From the NCBI GenBank assembly GCA_041596515.1, contig JBFHIJ010000003.1, forward strand, positions 1 to 64,000: a DNA stretch of 64,000 nucleotides, written 5' to 3'. A model generated the notes under the pieces. It was not told the DNA's origin, did not search any database, and was given only the letters and a program-made list of their open reading frames with translations. This stretch comes from JBFHIJ01 sp041596515 (GTDB lineage: Bacteria > Bacteroidota > Ignavibacteria > Kapaibacteriales > UBA2268). Below, piece after piece: positions 51,402 through 61,900 of the stretch. The translations under genes were made by a program, and so were the position numbers. Each line of letters begins with the position of its first letter. Within the stretch, counting starts at the first letter, position 1.

Positions 51402-52370
51402 TTATGGTTTGTTTATTTTTCTTAAATCAATCATATACAAATCGTATTGTCCCTCACCCCCATCTCTGTTGCTTGTAAATATAGCATATTCCCCTGTAGG
51501 AGAAATAACAAAAAATCTATCGTCTTTTTCAGAATTTATAGGTTCTCCAAGATTTACGGGAGCGGACCATTTGTCATTTTCAGCGTCGTAGACAGTATAA
51601 TATAGATCATAACCGCCGTAACTTGGTTCTATGTCGTTAGCTGTAAAAATCAAAGTTTTTCCATCATCTAAGGCACAGCAAGGTTCTTGATTGCCGCTAT
51701 CAGTTATATCTTTTATCAGTTGTGGCGCTTCCCAGATTTCACTTCCAAAATCATAGTCACAATACCAGATTGAGTAATATTTCTGAGGCTGATATTTTTG
51801 GGTTGGGACTTCGGGTCTATTGCTGGCAAAGTAGAACCTTGACCCGTCGGGCGCAAATGTTGGCATAGATTCAGAATATTTAGAACTTAAGTTACGACTA
51901 AATAGTTCCGGGATTTTCCAGCCATAATCAGTCCTTTCTGTAGTAAAAATATCATTACCTCCATATCCCCTTCCTGAATAAGCTAAAACTATAAATAGTT
52001 TTGTATAGTCAGGACTAAAGCAAGTAGCTCCTTCGTGAAGGTATGAATTTAGACCTCGAAGAGTAGAATTAGGTTTAGAAGTATCATTTTCAATATGAAT
52101 TGGTTCAGAAAATGTCAAATCCTCAGACACTACTAATTTCCATAAATCATGAGATGGATTGTCACTATCAATAAAAGGATATGAACCTTTTCTATCTGAG
52201 GTAAAATAGACTGTTCTTCCATCAAAGTCAATAGTTGGTGCATATTCAAATGCGTCAGAATTCACCCTTTCACCAAGGTTAATCACCTCATATTTTTCTG
52301 TGAGAAATGGGACTTGAGAAAATAATCCGAGTGGTACACATAAAAATGTAATAATAGCAATTAATTTCAT
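51402..52370 (-). CDS. PD40/WD40-like beta-propeller exported protein
   Basis: 322 residues from the ATG at 52370; an in-frame ATG at 52388 would add six charged residues ahead of the signal peptide. Signal peptide MKLIAIITFLCVPLGLFSQ. PD40 (TolB-type) repeats with the F-x-SDR/x-G pattern are seen: YAPTIDFDGRTVYFTSDRKGSYPF, ATCFSPDYTKLFIVLAYSGRGYGGNDIFTTER, MPTFAPDGSRFYFASNRPEV, EPCCALDDGKTLIFTANDIEPSYGGYDLYYT, FFVISPTGEYAIFTSNRDGGEGQYDLYMIDL. These form a propeller that is probably periplasmic or surface-located. There is no T9SS domain or OmpA-like tail, unlike many PD40 proteins of this phylum. The function is unknown. Confidence 0.85.
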   Translation of the reverse strand: MKLIAIITFLCVPLGLFSQVPFLTEKYEVINLGERVNSDAFEYAPTIDFDGRTVYFTSDRKGSYPFIDSDNPSHDLWKLVVSEDLTFSEPIHIENDTSKPNSTLRGLNSYLHEGATCFSPDYTKLFIVLAYSGRGYGGNDIFTTERTDYGWKIPELFSRNLSSKYSESMPTFAPDGSRFYFASNRPEVPTQKYQPQKYYSIWYCDYDFGSEIWEAPQLIKDITDSGNQEPCCALDDGKTLIFTANDIEPSYGGYDLYYTVYDAENDKWSAPVNLGEPINSEKDDRFFVISPTGEYAIFTSNRDGGEGQYDLYMIDLRKINKP

Positions 52371-52454
52371 TTTCTTTTCTACAAACATAAGTTATACATT
52401 TGTTCAATTTACTTCATTTATATGAGTTACAAAAATTACAACTCCCAAAAATTT

Positions 52455-52485
52455 AAAAAAACGCAGAGCAAATGCCCTGCGTTTA
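52455..52485 (-). terminator. Rho-independent terminator after cheB
   Basis: On the minus strand, stem AACGCAG / CTGCGTT with a 10 nt loop, then T5. It lies 27 bp beyond the cheB stop. Confidence 0.88.
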
Positions 52486-52511
52486 TAAATAAATATTTTG
52501 AGAGATTTATT

Positions 52512-53546
52512 CTATTTGCCAGCTCTAACTTTCTTAAGAGCTGCTGAAATAGGAAATATTGTTTCAGAAACAGCTTTTCCTAACTGGTCAAGAGGTACTA
52601 ATCTGTGAGGTATTCCTGACTCTACTACAGTAGTCGGCATAGAAGGAGCCACTGCAGTAGCTGGATCTTGTACGACAATAGTTCCCTTCACAGAAGCAAT
52701 CTGGGAAGCACCCTGAGCACCATCTCTTCCGAGTCCTGTTAGCACAACGCCTACGGTATATTTCCCAAAAGCAGTAGCTGCACTTCTAAAAAGAGAATCC
52801 GCAGCAGGACGAACAAAGTTTTCTTTTGGTCCGTCATCTAACGTCATTCTGAAAGTTTCCGCTTCAATTCTTAAATGTTTGTCGCCTGGAGCTATATATA
52901 TATGACCTTTCTCCGCTTCTTGATTATGAGTTGCTAATCTGACTTGCAAAGAAGTCTCTTTTTGCAATCTCTGAGAGAAGGTTTCCAACATCCAAGCCGG
53001 GCCATGCTGTACAATAAAGAAAGCGGCGTTAGTATTTGCTTCTACTCCTTTAAACAATTCAATCAAAGTTGGAGGTCCGCCTGTAGACGTGCCAATCACA
53101 ACACCGACGAATGGAGGAATAGCATTGGTATCTCTTGTTACAGTCGTATCTGCTTGTTTTGGAGCATCCTGGTAAATTTTTGCCAAACCATCCTGAAGTC
53201 TAGTAAGTAATTCCTGAACGTCTATTGGCTTAGCTATATAATCATCAGCACCTGACTCTAAGGCATAAGATCGAGCACCCTCAGATACTAATGCAGTTAT
53301 CATAATAATATAGGGTAACTGCTCCATCTTTTCACGCATTTGGCGGATAAGCTCTATGCCATCCATTCTCGGCATCATCCAGTCAGTCAAGACAGCATCA
53401 AACTTTTCTCTACCTAGGTGATCCATAGCTTCCTGCCCGTTATTTGCTACTACTACAGAGTAGTTAGCTTTAGACAAGATTCTTTTTAGAAGGATAGCAT
53501 TGGTAAGCTCGTCTTCTACAATCAACAATTTGTGCATAGTAGGCAT
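52512..53546 (-). CDS. cheB: Chemotaxis protein-glutamate methylesterase CheB with receiver domain
   Basis: 344 residues. Receiver domain at ~5-120 with VEDE, phosphoacceptor Asp55 (DAVLTDWMMPRMDG), Thr/Ala in MITALVSEG and Lys in YIAKPI. A short linker leads to the CheB methylesterase at ~147-335: VVIGTSTGGPPTLIEL (nucleophile Ser154), FFIVQHGPAWM (His), GDKHLRIEA and VLTGLGRDGAQG (Asp). CheB removes methyl groups from chemoreceptor glutamates, and also deamidates glutamines. No cheA, cheW or cheR is in the window; the nearest related gene is the chemoreceptor at 58991. The gene is solitary with its own terminator. Confidence 0.93.
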   Translation of the reverse strand: MPTMHKLLIVEDELTNAILLKRILSKANYSVVVANNGQEAMDHLGREKFDAVLTDWMMPRMDGIELIRQMREKMEQLPYIIMITALVSEGARSYALESGADDYIAKPIDVQELLTRLQDGLAKIYQDAPKQADTTVTRDTNAIPPFVGVVIGTSTGGPPTLIELFKGVEANTNAAFFIVQHGPAWMLETFSQRLQKETSLQVRLATHNQEAEKGHIYIAPGDKHLRIEAETFRMTLDDGPKENFVRPAADSLFRSAATAFGKYTVGVVLTGLGRDGAQGASQIASVKGTIVVQDPATAVAPSMPTTVVESGIPHRLVPLDQLGKAVSETIFPISAALKKVRAGK

Positions 53547-53749
53547 AGTTTATTTCACTTATTTTAAAATATCGTCATAAATATAGTAAATATTATAGTA
53601 AATGCAATCAACTATTTTATGAAACGGGACAGTTTGTAAAATATTTAATGTTGCTGATAAGATAAATGTTCTGTTTTTGCATAGTCTACCATGATAGAGC
53701 AATAATTCTATGATAGAGAGATAATTGGTTTGGAGAGTAAGTATTTTTT

Positions 53750-53926
53750 TAATCCAAAAATGTTATTTGAAAAGATGAAAAAGCTATAAAGCCATTGAAT
53801 GGGAAGGGTGTTGAAACCCCATGCCAAACAAGCAATTACGTAATTTTTTTTTACAGAGGAAGTATGTATGATCCTTGGTTCTACGGTCATTTACAGCACT
53901 ATGATGACATCTAATAACAAATTCCA
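53750..53926 (-). repeat. MITE-like intergenic element, copy 7
   Basis: Complete reverse-orientation copy, 177 bp: AATCCAAAAATGTTATTTGA, AAAGCCATTGAATGGGAAGG, GTTGAAACCCCATGCCAAAC, AAGCAATTACGTAATTTTTT, TCTACGGTCATTTACAGCAC, ATGATGACATCTAATAACAA. It occupies the middle of a 715 bp gap between cheB and tnaA. Confidence 0.88.
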
Positions 53927-53977
53927 TCTAACTAATTGTAACATGGCCTGAATCTCAGCATAAATCAAGTTGATAGA

Positions 53978-54001
53978 AGAGTCGTAAAGCATTACGGCTC
54001 T
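53978..54001. other. Hairpin between copy 7 and the companion element
   Basis: AGAGTCGTAA / TTACGGCTCT with a 4 nt loop, 24 nt in all. It has no T-run and lies in a divergent region, so it is not an obvious terminator. Confidence 0.4.
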
Positions 54002-54015
54002 AAAGTATTTGAATA

Positions 54016-54070
54016 TTAAGTTAGCTTCTTTTTGCCACAAACTCAGGGTTTGTATTAGGGATCTCGGTTT
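54016..54070 (+). repeat. Companion element, copy b
   Basis: TTAAGTTAGCTTCTTTTTGC, CACAAACTCAGGGTTTGTAT, TAGGGATCTCGG: nearly identical to the copies at 47242 and 63546. It is about 90 bp from MITE-like copy 7. Confidence 0.75.
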
Positions 54071-54261
54071 ATTTTAGCCAATTATTTTATACTTAATAGC
54101 ACTTATTATAAGGAACCGTTTTTTAGCTATTAAACTTACTCTTAACTATTGTTTAGAAATAGAATTAAATGCAGATATTTCAACTTTTTTTTCCGATATT
54201 GCATTTATAACTTAGAAAGAGTATAACTTTTATCTTATAAACTAAAGAATGATTTAATGCT

Positions 54262-55635
54262 ATGAAAACTCAAATTGAACCTTTCAAAATTAAGTCTGTA
54301 GAGCAAATTCCAATAACTACTGTAGAGCAAAGAGAACAGTTTATTAAGGATGCGCATTACAACCCATTTGCATTGAGATCAGAGCATGTCACAATCGACC
54401 TTTTGACTGATAGTGGTACTACTGCAATGAGTTCGAAACAGTGGGCTGCGATTATGGACGGCGATGAAGCTTATGCCGGTTCCAGATCTTACTATAAATT
54501 TGAAGATGCTGTTCGCGAAATCACTGGTTTCAAACACATTATTCCTACTCACCAAGGTCGTGCCGCAGAAAAAATATTGTTTACTTTATTAGGTGGCGAA
54601 AATATCGTTATTCCTAATAATACTCACTTTGACACTACACGTGGTAACATTGAGTTTTCAAAAGCAATGGCTGTTGATTGTCCTACTGAAATCGGAACAA
54701 AACCTGAAGTGCTTGCTGACTTTAAAGGTAACATGGACATAGATAAACTTCGCGCTGTAATTGAAAAGCATGGTGTTGAGAATATTCCGGTTGTTATGCT
54801 TACTGTTACCAATAACAGTGGTGGTGGACAGCCTGTTTCAATGGAAAATATCAAAGAAGTTAGAAAAGTGTGTGATGAATATAAATTGCCTTTATTCTTA
54901 GATTGCTGCCGTTTTGCTGAAAACGCTTACTTCATCAAAGAAAGAGAAGAAGGGTATGCAAACAAAACAATCATGGAAATTGCTAATGAAATGTTTTCTT
55001 ATGCAGATGGCGCTACTATGTCAGCTAAAAAAGATGCACTTTCTAATACAGGTGGTTTCTTAGCAATGAACGATGATAAACTTGCTGATAAATCAAAAGA
55101 GCTTCTAATTATTACGGAAGGGTTTGTTACTTACGGTGGCTTGGCTCGCCGTGACTTAGAAGCGTTGGCTCAGGGTTTCAAAGAAGTTATGGAAGAAGAC
55201 TATCTTAAATACAGAATCGAACAAGTTCGCTACCTTGGCAATCTTTTGGAAGAAGCGGGAGTTCCGATTTTGCGTCCTACAGGTGGTCATGGTGTATATT
55301 TGGATGCACGCAGATTTGCGCCTAATATCAAACCGGAACATTTCCCGGGTCAGTCTATTCTTGTAGAAATCTATAGATTATCCGGAATCCGTGCAGTTGA
55401 AATTGGTTCTTTAATGTTTGCGAAATATGATGAAAAAGGGAACTTTATTGCTCCTCCTATGGATTTGGTTCGTTTGGCTATTCCACGCCGCGTTTATACT
55501 AAATCTCATATCGAATATATCGCAGAAGCAATTATCGAAACATATAAAAATGTTGATAAATTGAAAGGCTTGAAAGTTACATGGGCTCCTGAGTTCTTGA
55601 GACACTTCACTTGCCGTTTGGAATATATCGACTAA
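54262..55635 (+). CDS. tnaA: Tryptophanase
   Basis: 457 residues, full length. The enzyme cleaves L-tryptophan to indole, pyruvate and ammonia with pyridoxal phosphate. Family signature: IDLLTDSGTTAMSSKQWAA, DEAYAGSRSYY, IIPTHQGRAAE; PLP-lysine in DGATMSAKKDAL (Lys257 by comparison); GGQPVSMENIKEV. Two positions separate tryptophanase from tyrosine phenol-lyase: IRAVEIGS has Ile at the place of the phenol-binding Arg381, and RHFTCRLE has His where the phenol-lyase has Phe. Both point to tryptophanase. No leader peptide like TnaC was recognised in the 190 bp before the ATG. A strong terminator follows. Confidence 0.88.
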   Translation: MKTQIEPFKIKSVEQIPITTVEQREQFIKDAHYNPFALRSEHVTIDLLTDSGTTAMSSKQWAAIMDGDEAYAGSRSYYKFEDAVREITGFKHIIPTHQGRAAEKILFTLLGGENIVIPNNTHFDTTRGNIEFSKAMAVDCPTEIGTKPEVLADFKGNMDIDKLRAVIEKHGVENIPVVMLTVTNNSGGGQPVSMENIKEVRKVCDEYKLPLFLDCCRFAENAYFIKEREEGYANKTIMEIANEMFSYADGATMSAKKDALSNTGGFLAMNDDKLADKSKELLIITEGFVTYGGLARRDLEALAQGFKEVMEEDYLKYRIEQVRYLGNLLEEAGVPILRPTGGHGVYLDARRFAPNIKPEHFPGQSILVEIYRLSGIRAVEIGSLMFAKYDEKGNFIAPPMDLVRLAIPRRVYTKSHIEYIAEAIIETYKNVDKLKGLKVTWAPEFLRHFTCRLEYID

Positions 55636-55663
55636 TACATAGAGAAATCTTATCTATAAAATG

Positions 55664-55699
55664 AGACACATTGATTTATTTCAGTGTGTCTTTTTTTTT
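55664..55699 (+). terminator. Rho-independent terminator after tnaA
   Basis: Stem AGACACA / TGTGTCT with a 14 nt loop, then T9. Confidence 0.85.
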
Positions 55700-55774
55700 A
55701 CAAAATTGTGCCCCGTCCTAAAAAGACTTGACACAAAAGAATGGGAGAATGGAAGAACAACAAATATTGGATAA

Positions 55775-55950
55775 ACTCAGATTTGTCATTAGATGTCATA
55801 AAGTGCTGTAAAAGACCGTAAAATCAAGGAATATGCTTACTTCCTTTGTAAGAAAATATTACGTAATTGCCAATTGAACAAGGGGTTTCAACCCCTTGCC
55901 ATGCAATGACTTTAGAGATTTTCCATCTTTTGAAATGACATTTTTGGGAT
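55775..55950 (+). repeat. MITE-like intergenic element, copy 8
   Basis: Complete forward copy of 176 bp and the best for the central palindrome: CAAGGGGTTTCAACCCCTTG at 55879-55898 is a perfect inverted repeat. TTACGTAA lies 18 bp before it. Ends read TCAGATTTGTCATTAGATGT and AAATGACATTTTTGGGAT. Confidence 0.92.
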
Positions 55951-56517
55951 CAACTGATTATTTGTGCTAAATCTATAGCAAACCTTCGTGATGTAAGTGT
56001 GTGACCATATCTCGGGAAAGCAGGACTTTACACTTCATTTTTAGGTTATAAGGTGGTGCTCCGTTTTAATCATATAGGCTAAGGCAATGTAAATTCTAAA
56101 TTGTCAATAATTATGATTTACAATACGGACTTGATGCTTAGCCGAAATGAAATCCTCCAAAACAGAGGAAATTGCATCGGTTGATTTTGATTTCCTGTTC
56201 GGAATACGAGTTTTCTGTTACGTTTTATCATATACAAATATACGCAACAACAGCCTATACTCCTTGTAATCACTTGCATTTAAAGTAGTTACTAACGACA
56301 AATAGGTTCTCTGTTTTGAGGCAGGCACAAATGAATACTAGTTCTATACGTCTATAATATATTGTTGCTATTTAAAGTCAGCTTTGTACTATTCGCCGTC
56401 TATTTTATGGGAAAAAGTACTCTGTTTTATATTTATACAGTTCATTGTGTAAAATATTTTATATTTTTGTAGTTACTATACTATATACTATATTACTAAT
56501 TATTTGGAGACAAAACA
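55951..56517. other. Long intergenic stretch without a gene
   Basis: About 570 bp before the esterase gene with no usable open frame on either strand. Just before copy 8, 55706-55735 reads GTGCCCCGTCCTAAAAAGAC, TTGACACAAA, which looks like an insertion-sequence end, but no partner end was found. TATTTTTG at 56462-56469 fits a Bacteroidota -7 element for the esterase gene. The rest may be decayed mobile DNA or leader sequence; I see no firm structure. Confidence 0.35.
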
Positions 56518-58380
56518 TTGAAGAAAATTTCTACACTACTCGCTTTGTTTATTTGCCTCGGTACTGCATTTTCTCAGGAAACGGGCTTAATAAATATCAC
56601 ACTTCCTCACTTGGATGAAGACAGACCTGTTTCACTATATGTACCTTTAGACTACGACGGTACAAAAGCTTATGACGTAATGATTATGCTCCATGGTTTA
56701 GGTGATAACTCTGCAAATATGGGTGCTTTTGCTAAATCTGTTGCGGAATTAGACCCAATGTATAACAACTTTATTTATGTTATTCCTGACGGCGGAGACG
56801 ATCAGAATAGAGATTTCTACGAACCCCGCGAAGATATTACTATAGTGGACAAATGCATTGACTACGTTAAAGCAAACTACAATGTGGCTGAAGACAGAAT
56901 CTTTCTTGAAGGCTTTTCTCTTGGTGCTCGCTCGGCTATGTGCTATGGCTTGCAATATCCGGAAAAATTTCATGCTCTTATTCTAAATACTCCTGCTGTG
57001 CAGGGACCAAAAGATGCAATGAATATTTACGCTGACATGGGATATTTCGAGCGCATTCGCTATGAAAATGCAAGAAAGGTTCCTATGATTATTACTAATG
57101 GTAGTGATGATATATATTACTTAGAGCCAATCCAGATGGTAGTTGACAGCTTAGAAAAATACGATGCAATTATGCGTCACTTTGTTATTCCTGATATGGG
57201 GCACAATATTGTTTATCAAGTATTTCCAGCTGCACAGGTTGCATTTAACGGGGACAATATGGGCAACGACATAGTAGAAATTATGGAAATAGATGCACCG
57301 AACAACACTCTGGAAGAAACACCGAAATTCAATATTAGATTTAGAAGTACCGGTGATAACTCTATCACTTCCTGTAAATTTGAAGTTTCTAATGGTACTA
57401 ATTCATACGAATACTCTTGGGAAGGCGATGCTGAGCAGTATGTTTTCGAATCTCTCGAAGTAGAAGCAGGTGCTTTGGAACCGGGACTAAATGATATTTC
57501 TTTCAAAGTGCTTGAAGTGAATGGCGTAGCAAAAGAAGACGAAGAAGCAACTTTATTTACTATTTATTACACTGCTGAACCTCATAAATTGCCTTATCTA
57601 TTCAATCCTGCTCCGGACAACGAATTAGAGGATGACTGGTTTGTAGAAGAGTCGCCTCAACTTGAAACTTGGCAGCCTTATCAAGATGGTGACAACTATG
57701 CAATAGCTTTTTATAGTAATCCTACACTTATGGTCTTCAACTACGAAGGTTTCAAAGATGAGCTAATCTCACCTTTCTTTGAGATTGCGGGTATGGCTCC
57801 TTACTTATCTTTCGATGTTGCTTATAACTATTTCAAGTATAATATCCAAGGAACAGAATATATCTATTCGGATACGCTTGTAGTTGAAATCTCTACTGAC
57901 GGTGGCGAAACATTTGAGGAGATATACAGAAAAACAAGAGATGAGCTTGCCACTTATGATGAGCCTTTCAAAGATATATTTGAACAGACTTATATATATA
58001 ACGTTAAGCCTGCTAAGGAAAACTGGAGAACTGAAAGAATTGATCTTGATTTTAAATATATGTCCGAACATGCTCAGTTCAAATTCTCTGTTTATGGGGC
58101 TATGGGCGGCATGACTATTATAGATAATATATTATTAGATCCAAATGTTTCAGTTGAAGAGCAAAATTTAGAAGAAATCTCCGTGTTTCCGAACCCTACA
58201 ACTGACTTTATAACTGTCAATACAGAAATGCCAAATTCATTCAAATTGGTTGATATGCTGGGGAATGATGTTTCTTCATCTGTAAAAGCAGACGGCAAAC
58301 AGCTTGATTTAAGAGCACTTTCCGCCGGCGTTTACTACTTAATCCTTAACGGTAAAAATGTAAAAGTCGTCGTACAATAG
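56518..58380 (+). CDS. T9SS-exported esterase/depolymerase-like alpha/beta hydrolase
   Basis: 620 residues from a TTG start with GGAGA 8 nt upstream. Signal peptide ends at GTAFSQ. Residues ~25-240 are an alpha/beta hydrolase of the feruloyl-esterase/PHB-depolymerase type: VSLYVPLDYDG...VMIMLHGLGD (oxyanion region), FLEGFSLGARSAM (nucleophile Ser134 in GFSLG), NGSDDIYYLEP (Asp) and IPDMGHNIV (His229). Ig-like modules follow at ~255-350, then a larger beta domain at ~370-550 of the jelly-roll or MAM-like kind (SYFSFDVAYNYF-like pattern). The last ~70 residues are a T9SS type A sorting domain (ISVFPNPTTDFITVN...LSAGVYYLILNGK). It is probably released or surface-bound and hydrolyses an ester; the substrate is unknown. 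A strong terminator follows. Confidence 0.87.
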   Translation: MKKISTLLALFICLGTAFSQETGLINITLPHLDEDRPVSLYVPLDYDGTKAYDVMIMLHGLGDNSANMGAFAKSVAELDPMYNNFIYVIPDGGDDQNRDFYEPREDITIVDKCIDYVKANYNVAEDRIFLEGFSLGARSAMCYGLQYPEKFHALILNTPAVQGPKDAMNIYADMGYFERIRYENARKVPMIITNGSDDIYYLEPIQMVVDSLEKYDAIMRHFVIPDMGHNIVYQVFPAAQVAFNGDNMGNDIVEIMEIDAPNNTLEETPKFNIRFRSTGDNSITSCKFEVSNGTNSYEYSWEGDAEQYVFESLEVEAGALEPGLNDISFKVLEVNGVAKEDEEATLFTIYYTAEPHKLPYLFNPAPDNELEDDWFVEESPQLETWQPYQDGDNYAIAFYSNPTLMVFNYEGFKDELISPFFEIAGMAPYLSFDVAYNYFKYNIQGTEYIYSDTLVVEISTDGGETFEEIYRKTRDELATYDEPFKDIFEQTYIYNVKPAKENWRTERIDLDFKYMSEHAQFKFSVYGAMGGMTIIDNILLDPNVSVEEQNLEEISVFPNPTTDFITVNTEMPNSFKLVDMLGNDVSSSVKADGKQLDLRALSAGVYYLILNGKNVKVVVQ

Positions 58381-58405
58381 CCAAAAATATAACCGATAAA
58401 TATAG

Positions 58406-58438
58406 AGCATAGGGTTAGTATCCTATGCTTTTTTTTTG
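58406..58438 (+). terminator. Rho-independent terminator after the esterase gene
   Basis: Perfect stem AGCATAGG / CCTATGCT with an 8 nt loop, then T9. Confidence 0.95.
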
Positions 58439-58494
58439 GTGAAATGGATAGAGGATGTAAGTGTGTTAGGCTTAGAAATGAATAAACCCGGCTC

Positions 58495-58660
58495 TGTCAT
58501 TAGATGTCATCATAGTGCTGTAAATGACCGTATAGCCAAGGAGCATACTCATCTACTCTGTACTAAAATATTACATAATTATTTATTAGGCTATAGATTC
58601 CAACCCTTGCCTTTCAATGGCTTTAGAGCTTTTCATCTTTTAAAATGACATTTTTGGGTT
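58495..58660 (+). repeat. MITE-like intergenic element, copy 9
   Basis: Forward copy of 166 bp: ACCCGGCTCTGTCATTAGAT, AGTGCTGTAAATGACCGTAT, AATATTACATAATTATTTAT, CAACCCTTGCCTTTCAATGG and AAAATGACATTTTTGGGTTT. The left arm of the central palindrome is lost (GGCTATAGATTCCAACCCTTG). From here to 58990 (330 bp) no gene is seen; TATATTTG at 58736-58743 is a possible -7 element for the chemoreceptor gene. Confidence 0.88.
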
Positions 58661-58990
58661 TAAGAGAGGTGTAAGGTAAAATTATGATATCTATTTATAT
58701 AAACCAAATTTTTTATATCTTTCATATTATTTTAGTATATTTGAAAATACATAATATGATTTCATTTAATACATCTTGAAACAAGCATGCTATATAAAAT
58801 AGATAAAGGATTTGTGAACATCGACGATTATAGTATCATAGCCTTAGAATATTTCTATGCCAAGAGTAGTAATTATTCGTTTAGAAAATTTTTTTTATTA
58901 TGTACAGTAATGAATAAAATATGCAATCAATCGTCGAAAATATCAACCTAGTAGATTAGTATATCAATATAATAAGGAAATGAGGTGCTT

Positions 58991-61900
58991 ATGAGTTTAC
59001 GTGTACGGAGTAAAATCGTATTACTGGCAAATATATGTATTACTTTGCCTTTAATCATAATTATTTCAATAATATTTATTGAAAAAAACACTACAGCTGA
59101 AGAGAATCTCAAAATAATAAATGAGATGACCGAAGATAATTTAGGACAAATAGCTAAAAATGTTTATGCAATGTGTGATGCTGCAAACAGCGTAATTAAT
59201 TCTAAGCTTAATAGCTCTATTAAGCTCTTAGAAGAAAAAATTGACCAAAAAGGCGGTTTAAAATTAGGCTCAACTAATGCAAGATGGGATGCTGTAAATC
59301 AGTTTGATAAAAACTCTCAAAGTATGGCAATACCTAAGATGATGTTGGGAAATAGTTGGATTGGTCAAAATTCAGATGTTAATGTAGAAACACCTGTGAT
59401 TGATAACGTTGCTGAAATCATGGACGCTACATTTACTATTTTCCAAAAAATGAATGATCAAGGGGATATGCTTAGAGTCGCAACATCAATTCAAACTTTA
59501 GATGGAAATAGAGCTATTGGCACATATATTCCTGCTATAAATCCTGACGGCATTCCTAATAAAGTAATATCCAAAATACTAAACAAAGAAGAGTATAGAG
59601 GATCTGCTTTTGTAGTAAACAAAGTATATCAAACATTATACAAACCTCTACTTGACGATGGTGGCGATGTAATTGGTATCCTTTATGTAGGAGTGAGACA
59701 GGAAGAAGACGAAGGTATCAGAAATAACATAATGAATATCAAAGTCGGTAAAACAGGCTACGTATACATAGTTCAGGGTAATGGACCAAAAGCCGGTGAG
59801 TATGTAATTTCATACAAAGGCGAAAGAGATGGTGAGAATATCGCAAAATCTAAAAATCCAAAAACTGCTAAAGTTGGTCAAGGTATTTTAGAGACTGCAA
59901 GTAAAATAAAGGGTGACGAATCCGGTGTATTTTCTTATTTCTGGCAAAACGAAGGTGAATCTGAACCTCGTGAAAAAATTACTCTTATAAATTACTACGA
60001 ACCATGGGATTGGGTTATTGGCGTAGGAGCTTATAAAGAGGACTTTATGGATATGAACGAAAAGATGATGTCTTCTTTAAATTCTTTAATACTCATTTCT
60101 GTAGTGACTGCACTAATAGTCAATATAGTCTTAGGGCTTTTCATTTTTGGATTTATAAAACGCTTGATGCAACCTCTTCAGGATATGGCTAATGCTGCTA
60201 AAAATCTTGCAATGGGTAATCTTAATAATAAAATTGATTATAACAAAGATGATGAAATCGGCGAGTTGGCTTCTTCATTTAGAGATATGCAAGGTGGATT
60301 GATTAATATTATTACTGAAATTGACAATATTAACAATAGTACTTCTAGAGGTGAACTGGACCACAGAGGTAAGACAGAATTATTCCATGGGTCATACAAA
60401 GATATCATTATTGGATTGAATAACACACTTGACGCCGTAATAAGTCCTCTAAATATGACAGCGGAGTATATCGACAGAATCTCAAAAGGTGATATACCTC
60501 AGAAAATAACAGAAGATTACAGAGGAGACTTCAACGAAATCAAAAACAATATAAATCAGCTTATAGATACCTTGAATTTCTTTATTAGCGATATGCTGGG
60601 AATGTATGAACAGCAAAAGCTGGGCGAATTAGATGTAATGATGAAATCAGATAATTTACTTGGTGTATATAAGCAAATGGCTGATGGTGTTAATAACGTT
60701 GCGTTGATTCATATAAACAATACTTTGAAAATACTTGATATCCTGAAATCTTATGCTGAAGGTGATTTAACACCAGTCTTAGAAAAATTGCCGGGTAAGC
60801 AGGTAATAGCTAACGAAAGATTAGATTTGTTAAGAAATACACTTCGCAATATCATTACTGAGCTTAATGGAGTAGCGGTAAATATTGAAGAAGGAAATCT
60901 ATCATATAGAGCAAATGACAAAAACTTTGATGGAGCTTATAAAGATATCATCGGTGGTTTGAATAACACTCTTGAATTGGTAATTGGCCCATTGAATGTG
61001 GTTGCTGATTATGTAAATAATATTTCTATCGGTAACATTCCTCCTAAATTCGATGCTGAAGCGAAAGGTGACTTCGTTAATATTAAAAACAGTGTAAATA
61101 CTCTAATTGACAACTTAAATTCATTTATTGGCGATATGCTGTCAAATTACGAAGTACATAAAGCCGGAGACGTAGATGCATTTATTGATTCTACTAAATA
61201 TACAGGCGTTTATGCTGACATGACTAATGGTGTCAATAGCTCTGTGAAATTGTATACTTCTTTATTAGGTGAAATCTTAAATATAGTAGAATCTTATGCT
61301 AATGGCGATTTCAACCAAGTATTAAAAGAATTGCCTGGTAAGCAAAAGGATGCAAATGAAAGAATGGACTTACTACGCACTAATTTGCTAAATGTAGTTA
61401 CAGAGCTCGAAGATTTATCTGCTGCTATCAGAAAAGGTAATTTGGACTACCACTGTGATGCAAGCAAGTTTAAACAAGATTGGGCAAAATTAGTTGATGG
61501 TCTGAATAACATGAAAGACGAAGTTGCAGCACCGGTTAAATCGATAAACAGAGTTCTGGGAAGAATTGCAGTAAACGACCACAAAGTAGATTTTGATGAA
61601 GGGTATGAAGGCTTGTGGTTAGAACTTCAAAACTATACTAAAAATGTACTTACACGAATTGAAAATGTAGTTAGAATTCTCAAAAATATTAGTATCGGCA
61701 ACCTTACAGATGTGATTAATCTTAAAAAAGTAGGTAAGAGAAGTGAAAATGATGAACTCGTTCCATCTATGATTCTGATGATAGAATCTATTAAAGCACT
61801 GGTAGATGATGCAGAAATGCTTGCTACTTCTGCTGCCGAAGGAAATTTGAGCGAACGAGCAGACGAGGAAAAACATCAAGGCGAGTACAAAAACGTAATC

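Noticed and set aside
53708..53890. A 60-codon minus-strand open frame in the cheB-tnaA gap
   Set aside because: It covers MITE-like copy 7. The frame is not kept in the other copies, so the element is not protein-coding.
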